Below, in pieces: positions 12,245 to 22,120 of a stretch of DNA of 64,000 bases. Source of the DNA: Euptelea pleiosperma (taxonomy: Eukaryota > Streptophyta > Magnoliopsida > Ranunculales > Eupteleaceae). The stretch spans positions 45,068,450-45,132,449 of the forward strand of contig CM068545.1 of NCBI GenBank assembly GCA_035048495.1. The letters run 5' to 3'. The notes beneath the pieces are model-generated. The model was not told the DNA's origin. It did no database searches and was given only the letters and a program-made list of their open reading frames with translations. Position 1 is the stretch's first letter, and each line of letters begins with the position of its first letter. Both the position numbers and the translations under genes were made by a program.

Positions 12245-13578
12245 TAAAAAAACGACACCAATTTCAAATGGTTTTTTCGTAATTTTAGTAAAATTAATGA
12301 AAAACACAACAAAAAAATAGAAATAAAACCCCAGGATCAGTTGCTCTTTTTTCTTTTTTGTAAGCAGGAGCATTCTGTTCTTGAACAACTCCTTTACTCT
12401 CTGAGAGTCGAGAGTCCTGACTCCCGAACTGCGGAAGCCTGTGAGTCTCTTCGAAAGTCTTTTTACTGTGCAGATCATCGTTCCCAAACCCTATAAAGGT
12501 CAGAAATTAATCTTTTTAATTCGTTCCTCCTTTCAACTTGTCTTTCTTTTCGTCATCACCTTTACTGAATTTCATCAGCATCAGTTAGGTTTCAGAAGTT
12601 GGATCCCTTCATCCGTAGTTGAATCAGGTTAGATTTCCTTTTCGGTCTACTGTTTCAAATTTATCTCTAGCTACAGATCCTTCAATTGGTTCAAGTAAAG
12701 GTAAAATTTGAGCTCGAATTCGAAATTTATACATCGTGCTTCCTGTTTTCATTCTGTTTCGATATTTACAGAGATTCTAAGCACTGTTCAGAGGATATTA
12801 GGTTGAAAATACAAAATCTGTAGTATTTTCAGATTAGTTTTACTCAAAAATTTCAACCAATTATTATTTTGATCGGTTATTGCTTAGATCCATTTTTGAA
12901 ATTTTGATCTACTTAATTTTGAAATCAGCTTGATTTTGTATCCCTCTCCAAAATACCTGTTGCTAATTGCAGCTATAACCCACATTCGTTGCTTGGATCT
13001 GAACCACAGCTTGATAGGTTTTTGTTTCCAGTCCAATCGTGTTTCCTACCAATAAAAACAGAACAATGTGGTAGATAATTTTCATTTTGTTGTAGTAGGT
13101 TTTACAATTTCTTAATCTGCATTTTGTTTGATTTCCATCAGATTAATGTGCATTTCTTAATGTGCATTTTGTTTGGTTTCCATCTAGGGCTTGAAGATTC
13201 AGATTTTGTTTGCAGCTTTGAATTTGGTTAAGTCAAATAGAATCCTCATTTAGTCAATTTTGATTGACGAATCAATTGGATCTATGAAGGAACGTCATTT
13301 AATTTTTTATCTGGATTACTCAGTCATGGCGAATCCTCTTGAAGGAACATCGTTTAATTTTTTATTAATCGATTGGATATAATTTTTTTTCTGGATTACT
13401 GAGGCATGGCTTTGAATTTGGTTAAGTCAAATAGAATCCTCATGAAGGAACGTCGTTTAATTTTTTATCTATGAAAACTGGACAGGCCAGATAGTTCAAC
13501 AGTTAGTGTGATAACACTACAAGTTGCTGTTATTGCAACTTTAATTGTGCTTACAACTTTACATCTGATCTGGCTAAA

Positions 13579-14016
13579 TTGTGTCATAGTGCAGATAATC
13601 CAGCTGCATTTTTTCTGAAACTCAGCAAGTGGCTCCTTGCCTTCCAGGTAGTTTTGTTACTAATGCTTAGCTATAATGCATTACAGGTCATGGCTAATAA
13701 AGCACATTGCCTTTTTTTAGGTCAACACAAAGTATCGACCTTGATTTGCAATTTGAAGCAATTGAACAAAGTAGAGCTTGTGGAAGTACATCGTAAGGCT
13801 GCAAAAACACATATTTCTTTTGCTATCAAGTGGCTGGGGTTGTTGCAAATGTTTGGAATCTCATCCATCTCCATGTTAGAAAAACATTTTGTCCTGAAAT
13901 TAGACGGGTTGCTGCATGACAAAAATGATTATGAATGTCATGTTGGATGGCCCATAGCATTTGTCAATAACCTATTTTCTCTTGTTTGTACTCTTTCACA
14001 CATGCCTTGGCAGTAG
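13579..14016 (+). pseudogene. Open frame of unknown origin inside the CACTA element
   Basis: A 145-codon open frame from ATG at 13579 to the stop at 14014-14016. The translation is ordinary in composition but matches no family I recognise. It may span an exon plus an intron, since GTAGTTTTG follows CTTCCAG near 13650 and could be a donor. The opening SADNPAAFFLKLSKW could be a captured exon, but this is only a guess. It lies upstream of the better-supported RSH1-like exon. I treat it as transposon cargo or chance. Confidence 0.3.
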
Positions 14017-14139
14017 CAGGTAGTGTCCATTCTTGGTTTGATATTTGATGGATTTTCATGTTGTCAATATTTATAATGTTGTTAGTATACTGATCAAAAA
14101 TAAATAAATAATGTTGTTAGTATGTTACATTGTATGCAG

Positions 14140-14211
14140 TCCAACATTGCATTCGAGACAGTGCGGGTCTTTTCCCCTCTGGCTAAGCTACTAGGGATGT
14201 ACCAGATTAAG
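14140..14211 (+). pseudogene. Captured exon resembling RSH1 (RelA/SpoT homologue)
   Basis: Exactly 24 codons bounded by TTGTATGCAG before and GTATGCC after, i.e. consensus plant splice sites. The translation ends SPLAKLLGMYQIK and contains IAFETVRVFSPLA. In plant RSH1 proteins the segment just after the HD hydrolase motif has the same pattern (ALETLQVFAPLAKLLGMY-type, from memory). RSH proteins make and degrade (p)ppGpp in chloroplasts. This piece is far too short to act. Neighbouring RSH1 exons were not found within the element, so a single exon was taken or the rest has decayed. It could be tested by searching the translation against plant proteomes. Confidence 0.6.
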
Positions 14212-14526
14212 GTATGCCGCATTTGATTGGAAACTTAAGGTTTATTTGAATATCTGGGATTTTCTTCGTCCGAGATCTGCAAGTCAAGCTTTGAGAGCAG
14301 TTACTTTTTGTTCAAATTCTTGTATTATTTTGAATTTTTCAGATCTATCTATTGTTAGATCCTTAACTTCTATGGAGGTCTGATTTTTAATTTCTTTTGC
14401 TTAAATAATCATTCAAATGAACTGATCAACCTCAAGTCCCTTCCCCTGTTTTTATATCCTTAGATCCATTCTTATTGATCAAACCGGCCGGAACTTGTGC
14501 ACTTTTTCTATCCTAACTGACTGCAG

Positions 14527-14635
14527 CAAATATGAGGTTGGGTGTGGGCATTTCAGGTATACCTATGCTGCGAAGTTCAAGAAAGGGGAGCTCATGGGTC
14601 AACGGGTTGCTGTTAAGGTCATCCCCAAAGTGAAG
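14527..14635 (+). pseudogene. Captured exon resembling a CDPK-related protein kinase (CRK), N-lobe
   Basis: Segment between CTGCAG acceptor (ends 14526) and GTTTGG donor-like sequence (14636). The frame reads KYEVGCGHF, then [15 protein letters not shown], then [11 protein letters not shown]. This is the glycine-rich loop region and the VAVK lysine of a Ser/Thr kinase, and the KFKKGEL...VAVKVIPK pattern is characteristic of plant CDPK-related kinases. The glycine loop is altered (GCGHFRY where kinases have GxGxFG), and nothing downstream of the N-lobe is present, so it cannot encode an active kinase. It sits 315 bp after the RSH1-like exon, from an unrelated gene. Confidence 0.75.
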
Positions 14636-14907
14636 GTTTGGCCTTTCTCTCAAAATTATTGACACCCATTGTTTCAATATAATTTTATTAACTGGCTAAT
14701 TTTTACTCTGTAGTACACATGTTTGTTGATGAAAACATTTCTTTTAACGATATTTTCTTTATGAGTTTTTCATTCATTACCGTGAATACAAAGCAACCAA
14801 TTCACAGGAAGTCCATATCAACTTCTAGGTATGATTCAATCCGAACTGAACTCATCAGCGGATTCTGGTTTTGGTTATTAAAATGTAGCTTCTCTGTTGG
14901 TTTGCAG

Positions 14908-14978
14908 TTGGAGAATTACCAAGAACTTGAAGAAATGAAGAACATGAGCAGGCAGGAATATGTTGCTCATTTGAGAAG
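14908..14978 (+). pseudogene. Captured exon resembling AINTEGUMENTA-like/AP2 family linker region
   Basis: Bounded by TTTGCAG (acceptor ends 14907) and AAGGTAAAA (donor at 14979). The translation contains ELEEMKNMSRQEYVAHLRR, the highly conserved linker between the two AP2 DNA-binding domains of AINTEGUMENTA/PLETHORA/AIL transcription factors. In that family the exon likewise ends with the arginine codon split across the intron. The captured copy reads ENYQELEEM, apparently one residue shorter than the family pattern. Only this exon is present, so no DNA-binding domain remains. It is the third unrelated host gene piece in the same transposon. Confidence 0.78.
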
Positions 14979-15221
14979 GTAAAATTGCATCTGTTCTTTT
15001 TCCTACAGTGCCTGCATTTCCATTGGGATTTTGTTTTTGGTGGGTTGCTCCAATTCTTCATAGACGTCACAAAGATTCAATATTATGGGATGTAGTTATA
15101 AATAAATTGGTGTAACCATGAGAATCTAGTTTAGCCAACAATTTTGGGCCTTTAGGCTTTCTTTCTCAAACTAGTGATTGAGGCTCTAATTTACATTGCT
15201 TTACTCTCTTTGTTTATGCAG

Positions 15222-15380
15222 TTTGGGCAGAATGCCGATACATGGTTTGAATGGCAACAACAAGAAGAGGAAATGCAGCATTTAAAAGCAGAAAAACCGT
15301 GCTACAATGGAAGCCGCAGAGGAGTTGCACATAAAGAAATTGGCTCAGGAGTGAGAAGGGAAAAAAGACGAAGAAACTGA
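15222..15380 (+). pseudogene. Possible captured exon, unknown gene
   Basis: Preceded by a good acceptor (TTTATGCAG ending 15221) and open until TGA at 15378. The translation is charged and Q/E-rich (WQQQEEEMQHLKAEK). I do not recognise the family. It is the last coding-looking piece before the right subterminal region. It could be a terminal exon of one of the captured genes. Confidence 0.3.
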
Positions 15381-15699
15381 GACCAAGGAAGATCCGATGG
15401 CAAGGACAGAAGCAGGGTTTTGAAACAGAACAATAGTTCTTACGTACCATAGAGAGCAGTCAATAGGTGTACTGTGACTGTATTTTATTAGTTTGGATTT
15501 CATTTTTCTATGTACTGTTACAAGAAGTATGTGATGAAACTGTACATTATCATGATAATCAGTAGTTGCATATTCTGGTGTAAAAAATCCCATTAAAAAT
15601 ATTATTAGACCTACAAACCAAAAATCAGCTTGAAAAATTAAATTTCAAAAACTATTACTAGAATTCTCCATCCAAAGTGCTACACAATATAGCTATTTA

Positions 15700-15912
15700 A
15701 AAAATAAAATCAAAAAATGACGCGCCGAGTGTGTTGCTATGGATGGACATACTGAGTGTGTCATATTTGTTGAGAAAATAAAGACATACCAAGTACGTCC
15801 ACAGGAAAAAAGACACTTCTATAAACAACACACCTTGTGACAGACTAGGTTTGTCTTTATTTCACATGAAGGACACACCTAGTGTGTCCTTTTTTGTGAC
15901 TTTGGTGTAGTG
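15700..15912 (-). repeat. CACTA right subterminal region and terminal inverted repeat
   Basis: Several near-palindromic motifs around AGTGTGTC/GACACAC are packed within ~190 bp (e.g. near 15744, 15783 and 15870-15887), followed by TTTGGTGTAGTG. Clustered subterminal motifs are where CACTA transposase accessory protein binds in the well-studied Spm element. The left end lacks this motif, so the two ends are asymmetric. Confidence 0.7.
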
Positions 15913-15993
15913 GTTGCTCCTTTAGTGGTTGAGGAGGTGAAGGCACGGGCAGTTTCAGACCTGCAACTCGAAGTTGCAGGTCGTGGAGGGAGG
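15913..15993. repeat. Remainder of array unit 5
   Basis: It continues the array unit after the CACTA insertion, beginning with the duplicated GTT. It contains the GTTGCAGGT hairpin and ends at GTGGAGGGAGG, where other units continue CTGGGCGG. The LTR at 15994 replaces the continuation. Confidence 0.85.
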
Positions 15994-16570
15994 TGAAAGT
16001 AGGTTTTTTCCGCGTCGTTGGTTTCGGAATCCTAGATCTAACAATATTTGTAATTATCCGATTCTTTTTCACTCAAATCCTGCAAAAATCACAGGGTTGT
16101 ACAGTGGCTCGTGTCGGATGTCGATCCGCACTCGGGGTTAGTTTGCGTAATTCAACGACATGAAATGACGGATTTTTATCAAGAAAACATGGAGAGGTGA
16201 GAATGGCGATGGATTTAAAACATTCTTAGTGATTTTTAGAGAGAGAAATTACCACAAATAATCAAAAACACAAAAGTAAACTAACAAATGCAAAAATAAT
16301 AATTTTATTCATCCTCAATGAGTCTTACAAAATCAAACTAAATTCAAAAATTAACCTAGAAAACCATAAAAATTAGAGAGAGAAATGAGAAAATGTAGAG
16401 AGGAAACATCGAAGAAGGCTATCCTAGAGAGAGAAAATATGGGGGAGAGAGAAAGTGGAGAGATCTAGAGAGAGAAGAGAACTCTTACCTTGGAGTGGAG
16501 ACGAATCAGCAAGGATGGGCAGCAATTAAAGACAAGAAGCTTTACCTCTTCCCACCTTCATTCTTCTTTA

Positions 16571-16630
<60 letters not shown>

Positions 16631-17031
16631 GTTTTTATTTTCTTGAGAAGATGAATATCAAGGAAGGAAAGAACGGTTTCAAGAGGTGGAGTGTATCAAG
16701 GGGGGAAGATGGAACGTGAATCCAGCCATGGGGAGTGACGGCTTGGGCTTCTTGCTAGTGAGGGATGACGATGGGTTGCTGAACAGCCAACCCAGATGAG
16801 GAAGACGTGAGGTGGTTGCAGCAGGTGTGAGCGTCACGATGGAGAAGCAGGTTCCGGCGACCAAAGAGATATGCAGGCGGTTTGGTAAAAGCTCGCTACA
16901 CTTGGCAGCAAGCTTTTACGGTGGAAGGAGGGGGCAATACATGGATGGCGGTAAAAGCTGCTGGAGCAGCTGGCGGAATGGAGAGATGGACAGCAGGCGG
17001 TAATGGAGGTTACCGGATTTAATGTTGTTCG

Positions 17032-17056
17032 CCGGAGTTGCAGGTTGCAACTCCGG
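17032..17056. repeat. Hairpin in LTR A
   Basis: Arms CCGGAGTTGCA and TGCAACTCCGG around GGT. Two further hairpins follow within 200 bp, at 17184-17207 (GAGTTGCAGG / CCTGCAACTC) and 17233-17257 (same arms as the first). The first and third are each followed by a long T run. Confidence 0.85.
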
Positions 17057-18142
17057 TAATCTTCTTTTTCTTTTTTTTTTTTTTTCTGTTTTCGTTTCTT
17101 CCTTTGAAAGAAAGAAGATGAGAGGGAACACAGGCGATGAGGACTACTGGTGAAGGTGCCGACTAAGGGAAGTGTTGCTGTGGGAGTTGCAGGCGGACCT
17201 GCAACTCTTGGTGGAGGCGGTAATGGAGGTTGCCGGAGTTGCAACCTGCAACTCCGGTGATCTTAAATTTTTTTTTTTTTTTTTTTTTTGTTCAACAGCT
17301 TGGGGAGTTCAGAGGGATGGAAGAGGGCGGCTTAGAGTGGGAAGAGAGGAGAGAAGAGGAGAGTGGGACGGTGAAAGGAGAAGGTGATGAAGGGGGCGGC
17401 CAGCTAAAGATAGAAAAAAAATCAATCCCTTGGTCTAACGGCTTTGGGGCTTTTATAACTTGTTTCTAAAAGCGTGGGAGAGAGCCTTGGGTCCGATTTA
17501 GGGTTTTTCTCCTCAAAGAAAAACGTGGAGTCCCCCCTTTGTGGAGATCGTTCCCTCTTAAGCGTGGGGCCCTTGTGGGGATTTAAAAAAAAACGCCCAA
17601 AGATTTCCCAAAAATCCATCACTAGCTACCCCCATCTTTTAGAAACTTTCATATGAAAACTTCTTTTTTTAAAAAAATATTTTTATAAAATATCATCTTT
17701 TACATGCCCAACACCTAGTTTTCTTCTAGGATAAAATCTCCCTCCTTTTTTGAAAACCACAAATTCCTTTTTGAAGAAATATTTGTCTTTAAAAAAAATC
17801 TTTGTTTCATAAATCTTTTCCAAAATTTATTCTCCTATCCTTCATCTTCTTTAAAAACCATTTCCTATCCATGCTAGGCATGTGGGTCCAACGGAATGGC
17901 TGGGCAGTGAGTAATGGGCCCGCACTGCATCTTGGCTTAAGCCCATAGGATTGAATATGAAGTGACTGAGCGATCGTATGGTAGAGATGGAGGGTGATGA
18001 TCGGGCGATGGAGATTGGCCAAGGTAGGCCGTAGGATTGAGTGATTGAGGAGGGAGAAAGGATCAGATGATTTGGATTGTGAGTAAAGAGAGAATGAAGA
18101 TTTAGAGAGAGGAGAGAGAAAATAATAAAAAAAAAACTGCTA

Positions 18143-18212
18143 GCAGAGGGTTTGGAACCCTGGTCTCTGACTTGGTCTTTTGCATGCTTTACCAACTGAG
18201 CTAGTCCTCAAC
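18143..18212 (-). other. tRNA-like segment with Pol III A-box and B-box in LTR A
   Basis: On the minus strand TAGCTCAGTTGGTA (18190-18203) matches the tRNA A-box. About 30 bp downstream, AGGGTTCCAAACCCT (18147-18161) matches a B-box with a 7-base T-loop TTCCAAA. Spacing is tRNA-like. The D-stem is 3 of 4 paired, but the presumed acceptor arms (TGAGGAC and TGCTAGC) do not pair, so this is a decayed or captured tRNA-like module and not a working tRNA gene. It is repeated in LTR B. LTRs C and D keep only the B-box part. Confidence 0.5.
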
Positions 18213-18662
18213 TTGTGTTAGTTGATAAGCTTTAATTTCCTTAGTCTCTTCTTTAAGGGCTTGTCTCTCCTTCTCCCTTTGTCGTCTCTCGACTCTTTTG
18301 CTCTCTCTGGCTCTTCTTCTCTCTTTGGCCTACATTTTCTTGTCCAAGTCCACTGGCTTTTTATGCTTTGATTAAAGGCATTGTAGGTTGATTGTGGGCC
18401 CACCAGTCTTGAGAACCGTCTGATCGGGTTTCCTGCGACAAAAGAAGCGCGTAATGAGACTCAATCAGAACGGCTTTATATCTAGACTTCCAAAAATGTG
18501 TTTAATGCATGCAAATATACCATTTCGTCCAGAAAAGTGTATTTTACGCAATGAGATAGACTCTTACGTAGAAAAGTGGATAATTAGAGCAGTTTTACGT
18601 AGGAGAGTGCGATAACGCTAACAGGATAAGTGCTTAAAATAAGCACTTTTGAGCGAATATCA

Positions 18663-18675
18663 CAACCCCCAACCA
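18663..18675 (-). promoter_or_regulatory. Polypurine tract of the minus-strand element
   Basis: On the minus strand GCTGGTTGGGGGTTG lies immediately before the TGATATTCGC start of LTR A. This is the expected position of the plus-strand primer tract. It is G-rich with T interruptions and not a pure purine run. Confidence 0.6.
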
Positions 18676-20215
18676 GCATATTGCCAATCCTTGGCAATTA
18701 GTGCGAAATACATGAGCTTAAAAGGGCTCTGCACATGCTGCACACTTTTTCATATTAGCTCAGGGAAAACCCCGTTCGTCAAATCATTGAATGGATGCAA
18801 AAACAGTTACATGCTAGCGAAGAGTTGGAAAGTTTTGGCAAGACTACAGACTGATAATCATGACCCAGAATAGTCAGACTCTGCGTGTGTGTGTGCTCAA
18901 CGTTCTCATCATCCGACAGTAAAGATTTCCAGATCACCTCTAAGTTTTTATGCCTCAACCTCAAATCTCACATGTTTAGCACTCAGAATAGAATCACACA
19001 AGAAGGGTTTTCTTCTTTTCTCTCAATTTATATGTGAGGAGATGTATTTAATATAAAGAGGCAAAAGATCTCACATATGTTTTATTTGAAGGAAGGACAT
19101 CTTTAATAGAAGAAGATCTCATGATTGGAATACCACTTCACTCGGGAACGTCAGATCAAACTCTATAGCTTCTCTTTCTCCAATCTCCACATTTTATGAT
19201 CGTACTATCCTAGAATCAAGTAGGACTTTCCTGGGTTGTAATGAGGCTTAGTCAGAGTGGTAAAAGATAAGTAATACAGGATTTCAAAGATCTTGAGAGG
19301 ATATTGCCATTTTCTTGAATTTTTCCTGCGACGTAACACCATTATCTGGTTCTTTTTTTTTCCTTTTTTCGTATTTTTCTCTTTTTCTTGATATTTCTGA
19401 GACTGCTCAATTTCTTTTCAGCTCTTCTTCATACTTTCTTTCTATATTTTGTTTTTGGCTTGAACCACTTTCTTTTCCTTTTGATTCTTCTTCTTTACTT
19501 TTCTTTTTCACGGTACACCCACATCAGTTATTCTTTTGTCCATCTCAAAATAAGGGTAGCCAGTCATGTTTCGTAGCTGGACTGGATTTTAGGTTGATGG
19601 GTTTGCAAATAAAAGGCTTTTATAGAACGGCTCAAGGGGTTTCTAGTGAAGTATAATTCAGGTGAGTAAAAAGGCTGAATGGTTCAGAAAAAATGGCCTA
19701 AATCATTTTCTAGGGTTTGCACTATCATGTATACTGTCTTGACTGGATACAGAGAAGGTTCTGTCGTAGTAATCCAATGTTGATGTCGTTCCGAGTTTTA
19801 TGATCGAAGCAAAAGATAATGAGATCTCTCAACGAATATTTCGGGCATGAAGAATAGTGAGTCATCCATTGACTCAGGATTATTGTATAACTCTCTGAAA
19901 TGATTAAAGGCTCGGAAGCTCACTGGGTTAGGTCTCCACAATTCTTCTCACAGGATTTCTAGAGTTTCCAAACTTAGGATGACTCTGATGTTGATAGTGT
20001 ACAATTGTGCTGAATCTGATTTTTTTAAGTTTTCAAACCTGCTGTAGTCACACTTGACTTGACTCAATGCTAACTTTAAACAAAAATTGACATCCTCAAT
20101 ACTGACTTAACGAAGGTTTTTAGCTAATCAAATTCAGGGTATTTGACACATTTTTGAAATTCTAGAAAATTTTTGGAGAACATCGGAAATCACCCAAAAA
20201 ATAAGAAAAATTTTT

Positions 20216-20257
<42 letters not shown>

Positions 20258-20596
20258 AGACATGAGTTTTGGTAAATACCCACCCCCAACCAAAATATAG
20301 CACCGTCCTCGGTGCTCAATACCGGGACATAATCAGAGATGATGATGCAAAGATTCAGGAAGGATGTTACCAAGTCGGCAGAAACTCGACAGTGTGTGGT
20401 ACCTGATGATCGGAAGAATGAATGTACCTGCATTTCCAGAGATATAACAGTAATAACAAATGCATGAGACTCATGTACTCTAGGAATACCGGAATTGCCT
20501 TTCCGAAAGCGCTAAGTTTTACGTCTTCAGCCAGACATGATGGGGGTATATCAAGTACCCCCAACCAAGTTGGAGCACAGGAGACTGAGTGGATCA
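18676..20596 (-). other. Non-coding 3' region between integrase and the 3' LTR
   Basis: About 1.9 kb without a convincing frame on either strand. Some Athila relatives have an env-like frame here, but none is visible. It contains a T homopolymer (20216-20253) and a second G-rich tract at 20279-20292. The plus-strand element carries the homologous sequence up to the assembly gap (39172-39810). Confidence 0.7.
20279..20292 (-). promoter_or_regulatory. Internal polypurine-like tract
   Basis: Minus strand TTGGTTGGGGGTGGG closely resembles the tract next to the 3' LTR (GGTTGGGGGTTG). It is conserved in the plus-strand element at 39483-39499. It may be a second priming site or a relic. This is inference from similarity only. 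Confidence 0.35.
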
Positions 20597-22120
20597 TCAG
20601 TCGACATAGACAGGATCGATGAGATCGATCTCAAAAGTCTGAATGAACAATACGTCAAGTTCATGGAACTGTTTTAGACGCTGCCCATTTACCTGGAATG
20701 AGGAGTGATCCTTGGGATCCTCAATAGTGATTGCCCCGAAGGGTGTGACTGCTGTGACCGTATAAGGACCTGTCCACCTAGATTTCAGTTTTCCAGGGAA
20801 GAGATGAAGACGAGAATTATAAAGAAGGACCTTCTGTCCTGGATGGAACTCTTTCCTAAGGATGCTCTTGTCATGTATCCACTTCATTTTGGCTTTGTAA
20901 TTCTTGGACAAGTTGTAGGCATCATTTCTGAGTTCTTCTAACTCATTCATTTGAAGTTTTCTCTCCTCCCCTGCAGATTCGAGGTCGAAGTTGAGTTTCT
21001 TAATGGCCCATAGGGCACGATGTTCAATCTCTACCGGTAGATGACAAGGTTTCCCAAAGACGAGACGATAGGGAGACATATTGAGTGGGGTCTTGTAGGC
21101 GGTTCTGTATGCCCATAAAGCATCGGTGAGACGAGTAGACCAGTCTTTACGTGTGGTATTGACTGTCTTCTCCAAGATCTGCTTGATCTGACGATTAGAA
21201 ACCTCCACTTGACCACTAGTTTGCGGATGATAAGCTAGGGCAACCTTGTGGGTTACCCCATACTTTTTCATTAATTTCTCGAATATCCTATTGCAGAAAT
21301 GGGTGCCCCCATCACTAATGATGGCCTTAGGGGCACCGAATCTGGCGAAGATGAACTCCTTTAGGAATTTGACTACCACTTTGTGGTCATTGGTCTTGGT
21401 GGGAATGGCTTCTATCCATTTGGATACATAGTCTACCGCAAGGAGAATGTACTCAAAACCATAGGAAACTGGAAAGGGGCCCATGAAGTCGATGCCCCAA
21501 ATGTCAAATATTTCATCGACCTGGATGGGAGTGAGGGGCATCATGTTCTTCTGGGAGATGCGGCCTAGATGCTGACAATTAGGACAGGTTTTGCTGTAGA
21601 TGTGGGCATCTTTAAATAATGTGGGCCAGTAGAATCCGCATTGCAGCACTTTTTCTGCAGTCTTCTTAGTGCTGAAATGACCACCACAAGGTTGGTCATG
21701 GCACGAGGATAAGATATTGAGTTGGTCCGACTCAGGGACACAGAGACGAATGATCTGGTCAGGACAGTATTTATACAAATAAGGATCATCCCAAGAGTAG
21801 TACTTAACTCTTGCTAGGAATTGGCTTTTGTCCTGTTTTGACCAGTGTGAAGGCATTTCTTCGGTGACAAGGTAGTTGACAATATCAGCGTACCAAGGAT
21901 TAACAGAAATGGCGAACAGTTGTTCGTCTGGAAAGGTTTCAGGGATGGGCTGGGTGTCGAAGGATGACTCTAAAGTCAGTCTAGACAAGTGATCAGCCAC
22001 TACATTCTCAGTTCCTTTCTTATCCTTAATCTCGAGGTCGAATTCCTGCAGTAAGAGAATCCATCGAATTAATCGAGGCTTGGTTTCCTTTTTCGACATG
22101 AGATAACGAAGGGCTGGCAT
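20597..22120 (-). CDS. RNase H C-terminus and integrase of the minus-strand Athila-type element (open frame, part of decayed polyprotein)
   Basis: 507 codons open to the natural stop at 20597. The first ~50 residues are the tail of RNase H ([22 protein letters not shown]). Integrase follows: zinc-binding H141/H148 and C179/C182, then catalytic D211 in GIDFMGPF, D270 in SDGGTHF and E306 in GQVEVSN, giving the DD35E spacing. A C-terminal region with a basic domain completes it. The integrase inserts element cDNA into chromosomes. The first ATG is not the real start, because an extra base just upstream shifts the frame within RNase H. The plus-strand copy has a stop codon between the second D and the E, so this copy is the better-preserved integrase. 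Confidence 0.85.
   Translation of the reverse strand: MPALRYLMSKKETKPRLIRWILLLQEFDLEIKDKKGTENVVADHLSRLTLESSFDTQPIPETFPDEQLFAISVNPWYADIVNYLVTEEMPSHWSKQDKSQFLARVKYYSWDDPYLYKYCPDQIIRLCVPESDQLNILSSCHDQPCGGHFSTKKTAEKVLQCGFYWPTLFKDAHIYSKTCPNCQHLGRISQKNMMPLTPIQVDEIFDIWGIDFMGPFPVSYGFEYILLAVDYVSKWIEAIPTKTNDHKVVVKFLKEFIFARFGAPKAIISDGGTHFCNRIFEKLMKKYGVTHKVALAYHPQTSGQVEVSNRQIKQILEKTVNTTRKDWSTRLTDALWAYRTAYKTPLNMSPYRLVFGKPCHLPVEIEHRALWAIKKLNFDLESAGEERKLQMNELEELRNDAYNLSKNYKAKMKWIHDKSILRKEFHPGQKVLLYNSRLHLFPGKLKSRWTGPYTVTAVTPFGAITIEDPKDHSSFQVNGQRLKQFHELDVLFIQTFEIDLIDPVYVD

Larger units (their letters stand above)
12229..15912. mobile_element. CACTA (En/Spm-superfamily) transposon carrying host exon fragments, non-autonomous
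   Basis: Terminal inverted repeats are CACTACACCAAA at 12229-12240 and TTTGGTGTAGTG at 15901-15912. The 3-bp target duplication GTT lies at 12226-12228 and 15913-15915. The empty site is visible in other array units as CAAGTTGCTCC. CACTA ends with a 3-bp duplication are diagnostic for this superfamily. The right end carries several near-palindromic motifs such as GACACACCTAGTGTGTCC (about 15715-15900). I see no TNP2-like transposase, so the element is non-autonomous. Inside are at least three short exon-like segments from unrelated plant genes, each with an AG acceptor and a GT donor: 14140-14211, 14527-14635 and 14908-14978. Such gene-fragment-carrying CACTA elements are known in plants. The first 1.3 kb (12245-13570) is AT-rich and intron/UTR-like with nothing I can identify. 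Confidence 0.88.
15994..18662 (-). mobile_element. 3' LTR (copy A) of the minus-strand Athila-type element
   Basis: On the plus strand it begins TGAAAGTAGG and ends GCGAATATCA, so in element orientation it is TGATATTCGC to CCTACTTTCA with canonical TG/CA. Length is 2669 bp. It matches LTR B almost throughout. The main difference is at about 16629-16733, where A has a ~110-bp segment and a longer T run that B lacks. It contains a T homopolymer (16567-16629), three GTTGCAG hairpins (17032-17056, 17184-17207, 17233-17257) and a tRNA-like segment (18143-18212). Single-base differences from B and C (e.g. GGAATCC where both others have GGAAATCC) are deletions in short homopolymers. Confidence 0.9.

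Noticed and set aside
18143..18212. Functional tRNA gene in LTR A
   Set aside because: The A-box and B-box are good, but the acceptor arms do not pair and the anticodon stem is not formed, so only a tRNA-like segment is claimed.
18676..20596. env-like gene downstream of integrase
   Set aside because: Only short frames occur on the sense strand, with no signal peptide or membrane pattern. The 113-codon frame at 19315-19656 is on the opposite strand and is phenylalanine/serine-rich.
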